NCBI GenBank assembly: GCA_002358965.1
Contig: DEPW01000119.1
Location: 1,661 to 8,973 of the forward strand
DNA from: Bacteroidales bacterium UBA3382
GTDB lineage: Bacteria > Bacteroidota > Bacteroidia > Bacteroidales > UBA932
Length of the DNA: 7,313 bases
Direction of reading: 5' to 3'
This document shows positions 1-5,823 of this stretch, in pieces (position 1 is the stretch's first letter; each line of letters begins with the position of its first letter). The position numbers and the translations under genes were made by a program. The notes beneath the pieces are model-generated. The model saw only the letters and a list, made by a program, of their open reading frames with translations. It was not told where the DNA came from and made no database searches.

Positions 1-409
1 CCCCTGCCGTAAGGACATTGACCTTGGCCATGCCGAGCACTTTGAAATTCATGATTTCAGTCTTCATTTCGGCACATCTGCCTCCGTCATGGGGCGCCGG
101 ACGGACATTGACATTGGTCTTGACTATGCCCATGACTTTCGCAAAAGCGTTTGATGTGGCCCATGGAGAGCCTTCATTGTCGAACGGGACATTCCCGTGT
201 ATGGTCTGTTCCTTTCCGACCGAATATACGGTCACGCTGTCCTTTCCGACTATGGCTGACTCTTTTATCCTTCTTTGCGTCCACTGTTCGAAATCTCCGA
301 AAGGGATTGGCTCTCGGTAGCCTGTATCTTCCTGTGCGGCGGCAGTCTCTGCGCAGAACAGGGCTGCCGAGAGGAGCAGGAATGAAAATATATGTCCCGT
401 CTTTTGCAT
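1..409 (-). CDS. PCMD-family exported protein, N-terminal part (runs off left edge)
   Basis: An open frame reads leftward from ATG at 409-407 and is still open at base 1, giving 136 residues of a longer protein. Residues 1-25 form a signal peptide: QKTGH, then a hydrophobic stretch, then a likely signal peptidase I site AAA|Q. From about residue 37 the sequence follows the pattern I recall for the Bacteroidales PCMD family (Pfam 'putative carbohydrate metabolism domain'): FGDFEQW (38-43 region), a following IKES, the block SPWATSNAFAKVMGIVKTNV (81-100), a conserved CAEMKT (112-117), and KVLGMAKVNVLTAG at the edge. Family members are usually exported and often sit in polysaccharide-use or surface-protein loci; the biochemical role is not established. 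The C-terminal part, where the domain should finish, is outside the window. It is transcribed divergently from the lipoprotein gene at 508. The family call is from memory of the motif, so it is good but not certain. Confidence 0.72.
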   Translation of the reverse strand, partial: MQKTGHIFSFLLLSAALFCAETAAAQEDTGYREPIPFGDFEQWTQRRIKESAIVGKDSVTVYSVGKEQTIHGNVPFDNEGSPWATSNAFAKVMGIVKTNVNVRPAPHDGGRCAEMKTEIMNFKVLGMAKVNVLTAG

Positions 410-507
410 TGTCTTGACTTTTTCCAAAAGCGCGGATCGCTCAAAAAGTGTGCTAATTACAAGTTTTATTGTTATTTTTGCAGGATATTTCGAAACAGAT
501 GCAATAT
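410..507. other. divergent intergenic region
   Basis: About 98 bases separate the start codons of the PCMD gene (leftward) and the lipoprotein gene (rightward). The region is richer in A+T than the genes. It holds one plausible rightward promoter (listed separately). I could not find a full TTG / TAnnTTTG pair for the leftward gene; only isolated TTTG cores are present on the minus strand. Confidence 0.6.
450..480 (+). promoter_or_regulatory. putative Bacteroidota promoter for the lipoprotein gene
   Basis: TATTTTTG at 473-480 matches the Bacteroidota -7 consensus TAnnTTTG exactly. The -33 element is weak: GTG at 450-452, 20 bases upstream, instead of TTG. Transcription would begin near 485-487, about 20 bases before the ATG at 508. 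It would also lie downstream of the possible TTG start at 469, which argues against that start. Confidence 0.45.
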
Positions 508-1905
508 ATGAAAAGAGTAATCGCATATGCGGCCATGGCGGCAGCCGCCTTCGTTCTGGTATGGTCATGTAATGAAAAATCTGGACCTGAAACCGTCATC
601 GTTTACGGTCAGGGCGAATGGGTGAGGGATGTTCGCAGTACGGCATACTTCAATCTGTATCCGGATGAGCTTTTTCCGGGAGTCATCCTTCAGGCCGAAG
701 GCGTCAAACGGCTGTATTCGGACAGCCCTTTCGTGCAGGCCAATTTTACCGAAGATCTTGTAATGGATGTGTTCAATCCCGGAGAAGGTGCGACCTTGAC
801 GCTGTGCATGGCGGAAAGCGAAATCAATGCCGCGAGCGAATACTCGTATACTGTTTCATCGGCCGATACTGCCTATGTGCTTTCGCTCCAGGTGCCTGTC
901 GATTGGAAATATGAGGCATTGCTGATGTGGGACTACGACCGCGCGGTAAAGCTCGATTGGGATGTGCTGATAGACGGCCAGCCAGTGCAGTCCTATACGA
1001 AACAGTTCATCTGCAGGACATTGCGTGCGTTTATAGGTACTGTCGAATTTGTCAAGTCCGTTTCTGCAAATGCAGCCTTGACGGAAATGCTGCACGACCC
1101 GGAAATGGTCGGGAGTTTCCCAGTGAGGGAAAACCAGACCATGATGTCCATGCATCTTTCGGCGTTTGTGGCCGGTCTTATCGATGAATCGTCTCCGCTT
1201 ATCGAAAGGCTTAAGGGCGAGGTGTTCCAGGACGGTTATGCGGATATCCTGACCGGGATTGCAAGTTCGGCCGAAGAGGATCTGCTGAATAATGTGGATG
1301 CTTACAGCTATCTGATGCAGAAATACGATATACATTATGCGACAAGGCATGCGAACAATGCCGTACAGTATCTGCGTACGATAGACGAAATATTCGAGAA
1401 CCATAACGGTTATTGTGCGGAGCTCGGTCTGGCATTCGTTTCGTGGTGCCTCAATCTCGGGATTAATTGTACTTTCGAGCTCGTTCCGGGACATCTTACG
1501 ACGAGCGTATATGGATCCGGAGTGAATGCCGAAGGCGAAGCCGTGATGGTCGAGCATCCTTTCGATACGACAATGTCGGCAAGCTGGATGAGCGGATACG
1601 GGACGGATTTTTCCACGCCTCCGACCGAAGAAGAGTTTGCTGCATCGCACGATTTTTTCAATCTCGTGCTGTACAATTCGCAATTGAGCGAGGAAGAATA
1701 CGAGGCGGATATGCTGACGGACCCTTTGTACTATTGTAAATTCGATCCTGCCGTATTGAGGAAATACCTCCCGTCTTTCAACATAGGGGCGCGCGACTAT
1801 ATATCGGCGACGAAGGCTTCCATGGCTGAAAAACGGATCAGGCCTGTGGAGAATCCTCTTTGGACCGCAGAGGGCAGTCCGGTCCTGGTGCCTGTGTCGT
1901 TTTAG
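508..1905 (+). CDS. lipoprotein with transglutaminase-like C-terminal domain
   Basis: A 465-residue protein starts with MKRV and a hydrophobic stretch ending in VWSC, a lipobox with Cys21 as the predicted acylated residue, so it is probably membrane-anchored. I chose ATG 508 because it gives a proper signal peptide directly after the KR; in-frame TTG 469 and ATG 499 would add 13 or 3 residues before it, and the likely transcription start is downstream of 469. Residues about 290-360 resemble the transglutaminase-like (papain-fold) core: NGYCAELGLAF with Cys303 at the head of a helix, LNLGINC in place of the usual 'LGIPAR', PGH with His329 leading a beta strand (TTSVYG), and HPFD with Asp353. 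These give a Cys-His-Asp triad in the right order. Residues 22-280 match nothing I recognise. Function is unknown; candidates are a cysteine protease, a peptide cross-linking or cleaving enzyme, or an inactive binding domain. Its last 68 bases overlap the convergent HAD gene. Confidence 0.75.
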   Translation: MKRVIAYAAMAAAAFVLVWSCNEKSGPETVIVYGQGEWVRDVRSTAYFNLYPDELFPGVILQAEGVKRLYSDSPFVQANFTEDLVMDVFNPGEGATLTLCMAESEINAASEYSYTVSSADTAYVLSLQVPVDWKYEALLMWDYDRAVKLDWDVLIDGQPVQSYTKQFICRTLRAFIGTVEFVKSVSANAALTEMLHDPEMVGSFPVRENQTMMSMHLSAFVAGLIDESSPLIERLKGEVFQDGYADILTGIASSAEEDLLNNVDAYSYLMQKYDIHYATRHANNAVQYLRTIDEIFENHNGYCAELGLAFVSWCLNLGINCTFELVPGHLTTSVYGSGVNAEGEAVMVEHPFDTTMSASWMSGYGTDFSTPPTEEEFAASHDFFNLVLYNSQLSEEEYEADMLTDPLYYCKFDPAVLRKYLPSFNIGARDYISATKASMAEKRIRPVENPLWTAEGSPVLVPVSF

Positions 1906-2578
1906 GGATTTCCCTCATCGCGTCCCGAAAGGAGGGGCTACAGGCTTGTGTCCACGCCTCTGAAATGCCGAGTATGCCGTTTAAGGGTTTTGTCCAGTCT
2001 TCGCCGTTTTCGGGCCGGTAGGTCGCAAAACCGAGTCGGCGTGCCGTGGCGATGTTGGCGCTGCCGTCTTCCACGAAGAGGGTCTCTTCCGGTTTCATTC
2101 CGCTGTCCTGAATCATGTGCATGAATATTTCCGGGTCAGGTTTGGTGCGGCCAATCATGTAGGAAAAATACATTTTGTCGAAATATGCGTCCAGAGGCCT
2201 GTTCCCCGGAAACCTTTCGGAACAGGCCCAGCCCATTATGAAGGGATTGGTGTTGCTGAGCAGGTATGTCCTGTAATGTTTCCTTAATGCAAGTATGTAT
2301 GCGAGTTTGTCTAGGCTGACGCCCGTAATGAAAGCCAGCCAGGCTTTCTGGACCTGGCTGTAGGTGAGGCGGTTCCCGGAAAGGCCGCTGATTTCCGCGA
2401 TGAAGCCTTGGGCGTCCGTCTTCCCGTTTTCGACTTCGAGGAAAGGCCCGTTTTGCAGGTAGGGGTCGAGGTATTTTTCCACATCCCCGATGCCGAGCGA
2501 CTTGAATGCGGAAATCGCGTTCCCGATGTCGAGGTCTGCTATGACCCCTCCGAAATCAAAGACTATGTTCCTGATCAT
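1838..2578 (-). CDS. HAD-superfamily (subfamily IA-like) phosphatase
   Basis: A 246-residue cytoplasmic hydrolase. HAD motifs appear in order: motif I VFDFGGVIADLD with nucleophile Asp8; a helical cap at about 20-95; motif II LLSNTN with Ser108; motif III GRTKPDPEIF with Lys146; motif IV FVEDGSANI with Glu170-Asp171. The usual second Asp of motif I (DxD) is Gly10. E. coli YihX, a sugar-phosphate phosphatase of the same class, also lacks it (DLGNV), so activity is still plausible. The substrate cannot be read from the sequence. ATG 2578 is chosen because MIRNIVFDFGG is the normal family start and it lies one base after the upstream gene's stop; a longer frame to 2671 would only add out-of-frame sequence of that gene. 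The fold should end near residue 210-215, leaving a tail of about 30 residues rich in Pro, Ser and Arg. Its last 22 codons overlap the lipoprotein gene on the other strand. Confidence 0.88.
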   Translation of the reverse strand: MIRNIVFDFGGVIADLDIGNAISAFKSLGIGDVEKYLDPYLQNGPFLEVENGKTDAQGFIAEISGLSGNRLTYSQVQKAWLAFITGVSLDKLAYILALRKHYRTYLLSNTNPFIMGWACSERFPGNRPLDAYFDKMYFSYMIGRTKPDPEIFMHMIQDSGMKPEETLFVEDGSANIATARRLGFATYRPENGEDWTKPLNGILGISEAWTQACSPSFRDAMREIPKTTQAPGPDCPLRSKEDSPQA

Positions 2579-2579
2579 T

Positions 2580-2954
2580 TTATGGCCTTTTGCCTTTGTG
2601 GTGTTTCCTGTCCGGATGCCTTCCGTCCGGTCCGGGAGCATTTCCCGGTGAACAAGGAGGGTGTCCTTCATGTCTGATCTGAGGCCCTCTCGGCTTTTTC
2701 ATCATCGGTCTGCCTTCCAATGCGTCTTCTTTCATCATCTCGATCTTCAGGAGCAGCCGGTATACCTTCTTGTATTGCCTCTCGTTCATTCCGTAGTCGC
2801 GTGCGATCCGTTCGGCGTCGGCTTTTACGCGCTCCTGCACGGTGAGTTCATGGTGCGCCTTCGGGGGCGGAGGGGTCTGGGCCGAAGCCGTGCAGGCGAA
2901 GGCGGCTGCTGATAATGCGCAAAGCGCTGCGAAGGTTGCGATATGTTTTTTCAT
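2580..2954 (-). CDS. small periplasmic DUF4890-like protein with His/Pro-rich tail
   Basis: A 124-residue exported protein. MKKHIATFAALC begins a signal peptide with probable cleavage ASA|Q after residue 25. A proline run follows (27-32), then a helical region at about 36-80: LTVQERVKADAERIARDYGMNERQYKKVYRL and onward, with the spacing 'T.QER...A.R.A...G.NE.Q.KKVY.L'. I recognise this from Bacteroidales DUF4890 proteins, which are loosely reminiscent of Spy/CpxP periplasmic proteins. Residues about 83-124 are rich in His, Pro, Lys and Gly (HEGHPP, PDGRHPDRKHHKGKRP), probably unstructured, and could bind metal or an anionic surface. Start 2954 is chosen over the frame's earlier ATG at 3005 because it begins the signal peptide. 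The stop TAA (2582-2580) and the HAD start (2578) read TAAAATG, so the two genes are almost certainly co-transcribed and probably translationally coupled. Role unknown; an envelope-stress or chaperone-like function is only an inference. Confidence 0.75.
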   Translation of the reverse strand: MKKHIATFAALCALSAAAFACTASAQTPPPPKAHHELTVQERVKADAERIARDYGMNERQYKKVYRLLLKIEMMKEDALEGRPMMKKPRGPQIRHEGHPPCSPGNAPGPDGRHPDRKHHKGKRP

Positions 2955-2990
2955 GATATCTTGTTGAAATTTTGTTTTACCGTTTGGCCG

Positions 2991-3023
2991 GAAATCAAAA
3001 ATCATGCCCCGTCGGGCAGCATG
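2991..3023 (-). terminator. intrinsic terminator after the DUF1963 gene
   Basis: Read on the minus strand, the 21 bases of 3023-3003 fold as CATGC, a two-base bulge TG, CCC, loop GAC, GGG and GCATG: eight base pairs, mostly GC at the top. The run ATTTTTGATTT follows directly (3002-2992). It starts 10 bases after the DUF1963 stop codon and separates that gene from the DUF4890-HAD unit. Confidence 0.72.
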
Positions 3024-3032
3024 GTAAGGCGC

Positions 3033-3677
3033 TCATGTCGACAGTACTATCGCCCTGACATTGTCGAAGCAGTGTGCCGCAAGGTCTTCGGGGGAAATCA
3101 GGAAATCCAGCACTCCGCAGTCCATGAAATTGAGGTTGAAGTCTTCTGAATCGTATGAATCTATCTGCAGAAGTATCCGCCAGCCTTCGAACGGCGGGTC
3201 CCAGTCTTCCCATTCGCGATGGCAGGGAGGTGCGAAAACCATGTGTTCGTCGGAATATTTTCCCTTTGGTTTGTCGGAAAATGCGATCGGCGTTTCCCGT
3301 GGATACAGCGGCGTGCCGTCTTCGTCTGCGACGGAGATTTCCTCAAAACCGGAAATGTCGGGGAAATACAGCACTACGGCATCTTCGGCCGCACTTATGT
3401 ATCCGCTGATGTTGTCCGGAGCGTCGAAATCTCCGAGATAGTGGGCTATCTTGCTGAAAAACAGGAGCAGCCCTGTATGCGGAAGCAGACCCTCGGGATC
3501 GAAGGGAGCAATGTCTTCAAGATAGATCTGGCAGATGAAATCGTATGGTCTGACATCCCCGTCGCTGTCGGTGTATTCGGGGTATGCGTAACCGGCAGGG
3601 AGCAATGGTGCGCCCCACAGATGCGAAAGGGAATCCTTTCTGCGTGCATCTGCGATTATGTGGATAGGTCCTGTCAT
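3033..3677 (-). CDS. DUF1963 (YwqG-like) family protein
   Basis: A 214-residue, strongly acidic protein with no signal peptide or membrane segment, so probably cytoplasmic. The order of motifs is that of the YwqG/DUF1963 family: SHLWGAPLLPAGYAYPE (18-34), the hallmark FICQIYLEDIAPFD (47-60), LLPHTGLLLFFSK (64-76), then an acidic middle with AVVLYFP, APPCHREWEDWD, and LLQIDSYDSE toward the end, closing with GVLDFLISPEDLAAHCFDN. Family members share a beta-rich fold; no biochemical function is firmly known, and several occur beside toxin/immunity or stress genes. The start ATG 3677 is the only in-frame ATG before the first motif. The gene ends in a clear terminator, so it is probably monocistronic. 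It is divergent from pstS and shares the 110-base intergenic region with it; that adjacency alone does not show a role in phosphate metabolism. Confidence 0.85.
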   Translation of the reverse strand: MTGPIHIIADARRKDSLSHLWGAPLLPAGYAYPEYTDSDGDVRPYDFICQIYLEDIAPFDPEGLLPHTGLLLFFSKIAHYLGDFDAPDNISGYISAAEDAVVLYFPDISGFEEISVADEDGTPLYPRETPIAFSDKPKGKYSDEHMVFAPPCHREWEDWDPPFEGWRILLQIDSYDSEDFNLNFMDCGVLDFLISPEDLAAHCFDNVRAIVLST

Positions 3678-3681
3678 GATG

Positions 3682-3689
3682 CAAAGATA
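3682..3689 (-). promoter_or_regulatory. possible -7 box for the DUF1963 gene
   Basis: On the minus strand these bases read TATCTTTG, an exact TAnnTTTG match identical to the pstS -7 box. The G of the box is only four bases before the ATG at 3677, so a transcript from it would start at or next to the start codon and be leaderless or nearly so. No TTG lies at the proper distance (around 3709-3713), so the -33 element is missing. The box may be real, or a by-product of the inverted repeat. Confidence 0.35.
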
Positions 3690-3719
3690 TTACAAATTTG
3701 TTAAACTCTCGCGTGGCTA

Positions 3720-3750
3720 TTGCCCGGGATGGGTCCGGTGCATATCTTTG
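3720..3750 (+). promoter_or_regulatory. pst operon promoter (Bacteroidota type)
   Basis: TTG at 3720-3722 and TATCTTTG at 3743-3750, separated by 20 bases, match the Bacteroidota primary-sigma consensus TTG-N19-20-TAnnTTTG exactly. Transcription would start near 3755-3757, giving a leader of about 30 bases before the pstS ATG at 3788. In most bacteria pst is induced by phosphate starvation, but I cannot identify a regulator site with confidence. Confidence 0.7.
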
Positions 3751-3787
3751 CGTCCGTTCAGGCCAATCACCTGTACGAAATACATAA

Positions 3788-4618
3788 ATGAACAAGAAAA
3801 AGATCCTCTTTTCCCTATTCATCGCGCTTGGCATGTACGGCAATGCCGAGGCCCAGCGTATCAAAGGCAGCGACACCCTCTTGCCGCTTACCCAGGAACT
3901 TGCGGAAGAATACATTGAAGGACACCCCTCCGGGGAAGTCATAGTCACCGGCGGCGGCACGGGCGTGGGCATAGCATCTCTGATGGAAAACACGACAGAC
4001 ATCGCAATGGCTTCGCGCAGCATGAAATTCGGCGAGAAAATGAAATTCGCCCAAGCCGGCCTGGTATCGCGCGAGGTGATAGTCGCGTACGACGCCCTTG
4101 CCGTCGTGGTCAATCCTTCCAATCCCGTGGAGGCCCTGACCCGCGAACAGCTGGAAGCCATTTTCCGTGGAAAAATCACCAATTGGAAAGATGTCGGTGG
4201 CGAAGATATGAAAATAGTCGTTTACTCAAGAGAGACTTCTTCGGGGACTTACGAGTTTTTCAAAGAGAGCGTGCTCGAAAACAAGAATTACATGGCCGGC
4301 ATACTTTCCATGCCGGCTACCGGTGCGATAATCCAGTCGGTGAGGCAGACCGAAGGGGCGATTGGATACATAGGGCTTGCCTATCTTAACAGATATGTCA
4401 AGCCGCTTGCGGTCTCGTATGACGGCGGAGAGCATTACGCCATGCCTTCGGCGGAAACTGCTGCGGACGGTTCGTATCCGATAGTAAGGCCGCTGTATTA
4501 TTATTACGACTCTGACAAAGAGGCGGTCGTAGCTCCGTTCATAGCTTATGTCCTTTCCGACGAAGGCCAGGAATCCGTGCTGCGGCAGGGGTTCGTGCCG
4601 GTCAATACACGGCAGTGA
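3788..4618 (+). CDS. pstS: periplasmic phosphate-binding protein PstS
   Basis: A 276-residue substrate-binding protein of the phosphate ABC importer. MNKKKILFSLFIALGMYG starts a signal peptide with likely cleavage AEA|Q after residue 22; there is no lipobox, so it should be soluble in the periplasm. Phosphate-contact motifs can be aligned with E. coli PstS: GSDT (27-30) at the first loop, TGGGTGVG (54-61), TDIAMASR with Asp71, and SRETSSGT with Arg148, Ser152, Gly153 and Thr154, in the same spacing as E. coli Arg135/Ser139/Gly140/Thr141. TREQLEAIFRGKITNWKDVGG (118-138) is the other hallmark of the family. The protein is shorter than E. coli PstS (346 residues), in line with the compact form common in Bacteroidota. 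It is the first gene of a four-gene operon, and pstC begins one base after its stop. Confidence 0.96.
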   Translation: MNKKKILFSLFIALGMYGNAEAQRIKGSDTLLPLTQELAEEYIEGHPSGEVIVTGGGTGVGIASLMENTTDIAMASRSMKFGEKMKFAQAGLVSREVIVAYDALAVVVNPSNPVEALTREQLEAIFRGKITNWKDVGGEDMKIVVYSRETSSGTYEFFKESVLENKNYMAGILSMPATGAIIQSVRQTEGAIGYIGLAYLNRYVKPLAVSYDGGEHYAMPSAETAADGSYPIVRPLYYYYDSDKEAVVAPFIAYVLSDEGQESVLRQGFVPVNTRQ

Positions 4619-4619
4619 T

Positions 4620-5816
4620 ATGAGGAAATGTTTTGAAAAAGCCGTAAAATGGCTGTTGACTGGCAGCGGCTTCATCACGAGTCTGGTGATATTGCTGATC
4701 ATAGGCTTCCTTTTTACCGAAGGGGCCGGACTTTTCCGCGAACATGTGATAGAGGAAGGATATGTGCTAGCCCTTAACAAGGACAATCCGGTAAGACGGA
4801 TGACCGCCGAGGAAATCAAGGCCGTTTTCGATGAAGATATCGTAAATTGGAAAGAACTCGGCGGCCCCGATATGGCGATAGTGACTTTCCGGCTTGAAGA
4901 TGCGGACAGGTATTTCACTCAAGAGCAGCTCGGAGCGCATTACGAGAATGCCGGTTCGCTCATATCGGCCCTGGTGGCGGACACTCCCGGGATGGTGGCC
5001 TTCGTTCCTGAATCCATGATAGACTGTAAGGGCGGGCTGAAGCTTGTCGAAGACAGGACGATATCCCCGAAGGAGGTGCTTGCGGGGCCGGAATGGTTTC
5101 CGACGGCCACTCCGGCTCCGCTTTTCGGAATGTGGCCTTTGCTTGCCGGAACGCTGTGGGTAAGCCTGTTCGCGATACTGTTCGCCCTGCCTTTCGGCAT
5201 CAGCATAGCCGTGTACATGTCCGAGGTGGCTTCGCCGAAGGTGCGGAATTTACTGAAACCGTTGATAGAGCTTCTGAACGGCATCCCTTCGGTCGTATAC
5301 GGTTTTTTCGGGCTCATAATCATTGTGCCGCTGCTACAGCAGGTGTTCGGCCTGCCGGTCGGCGAGAGCGGTCTTGCCGGCAGCATCGTGCTTGCTATCA
5401 TGGCTCTGCCTACCATAGTGACGGTAGCGGAGGATGCGATGCGCAATTGTCCCCGTTCTCTGCGGGAGGCGAGTCTGGCGCTCGGGGCAACGCGCTGGCA
5501 GACTGTTTATCGCGTTGTGATACCTTCTTCGGCATCCGGCATAGCCTCGGGCGCGGTCCTCGGCATTGGAAGAGCCATAGGTGAAACGATGGCCGTACTG
5601 ATGGTTACCGGAAATGCTGCGGTAGTGCCTGCATCGATACTGGAGCCGTTGCGGACGATACCGGCGACGATTGCTGCCGAATTGGGAGAGGCCCCGTCCG
5701 GAGGGGCGCATTATCAGTCGCTCTTCATGCTCGGAGTGATTCTGTTTTTCATTACATTCATAATCAACCTTTGCGTAGAGTACATCGCCTCGCGCAACAG
5801 GGCAAAATGCAATTGA
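4620..5816 (+). CDS. pstC: phosphate ABC transporter permease PstC with PstS-like periplasmic insert
   Basis: A 398-residue inner-membrane permease that pairs with PstA to form the phosphate channel; E. coli PstC has about 319. Transmembrane segment 1 lies at about 18-36. Residues 46-160 are a hydrophilic, presumably periplasmic insert resembling the middle of PstS (see findings). From 170 on comes the normal permease: LFGMWPLLAGTLWVSL, SIAVYMSEVASPKVR, LNGIPSVVYGFFGL (about 220-233), and the EAA loop REASLALGATRWQTVYRVVIP (282-302) that docks on PstB, then GIGRAIGETMAVLMVTGN (315-332) and a last segment at about 368-390. ATG 4620 is chosen because MRKCFEKAVKWLLTGSGF is a sensible start before segment 1; an in-frame ATG at 4548 lies inside pstS. 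Coupling to pstS is TGATATG. The length agrees with what I recall for Bacteroidota PstC, so the insert is probably a lineage trait, not a local accident. Confidence 0.94.
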   Translation: MRKCFEKAVKWLLTGSGFITSLVILLIIGFLFTEGAGLFREHVIEEGYVLALNKDNPVRRMTAEEIKAVFDEDIVNWKELGGPDMAIVTFRLEDADRYFTQEQLGAHYENAGSLISALVADTPGMVAFVPESMIDCKGGLKLVEDRTISPKEVLAGPEWFPTATPAPLFGMWPLLAGTLWVSLFAILFALPFGISIAVYMSEVASPKVRNLLKPLIELLNGIPSVVYGFFGLIIIVPLLQQVFGLPVGESGLAGSIVLAIMALPTIVTVAEDAMRNCPRSLREASLALGATRWQTVYRVVIPSSASGIASGAVLGIGRAIGETMAVLMVTGNAAVVPASILEPLRTIPATIAAELGEAPSGGAHYQSLFMLGVILFFITFIINLCVEYIASRNRAKCN

Positions 5817-5823
5817 TACGCAC

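Larger units (their letters stand above)
3678..3787. promoter_or_regulatory. divergent regulatory region between the DUF1963 gene and pstS
   Basis: This 110-base stretch holds the pstS promoter (3720-3750), a second identical -7 box facing the other way (3682-3689, minus strand), and a perfect 10-base palindrome ACAAATTTGT at 3692-3701. The two -7 boxes lie inside a perfect inverted repeat: GCAAAGATAT at 3681-3690 and ATATCTTTGC at 3742-3751. No ribosome-binding site is apparent before either start codon, as is common in Bacteroidota. Confidence 0.6.

Noticed and set aside
469..507. TTG 469 or ATG 499 as the start of the lipoprotein gene
   Set aside because: Both put polar residues before the signal peptide. 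The likely transcription start lies downstream of 469, and ATG 508 gives the standard MKR-type lipoprotein signal.
856..1683. 275-codon open frame on the minus strand inside the lipoprotein gene
   Set aside because: It is antisense to a gene with a signal peptide and domain motifs. Its product is rich in Arg, His and Ile without any recognisable motif, as expected from reading a coding strand backwards.
1901..1935. possible terminator after the lipoprotein gene
   Set aside because: GGGATTTCCC (1905-1914) is a very short hairpin candidate with no T-run behind it, and it lies inside the convergent HAD coding sequence.
2955..3000. promoter for the DUF4890-HAD unit
   Set aside because: A minus-strand TAAAAC stands about 16 bases after a TTG in this gap, but there is no TAnnTTTG match, so I cannot support a specific promoter.
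3671..3677. CTGTCAT resembling half of an E. coli Pho box near pstS
   Set aside because: It is a single half-site that covers the DUF1963 start codon, about 45 bases upstream of the pstS -33 element. The partner at 11 bases is CAAAGAT, not CTGTCA, and the E. coli PhoB consensus need not apply in Bacteroidota.
3517..4182. 221-codon open frame on the minus strand spanning the pstS promoter and start
   Set aside because: It crosses two real genes and a regulatory region, and the product shows no motif.
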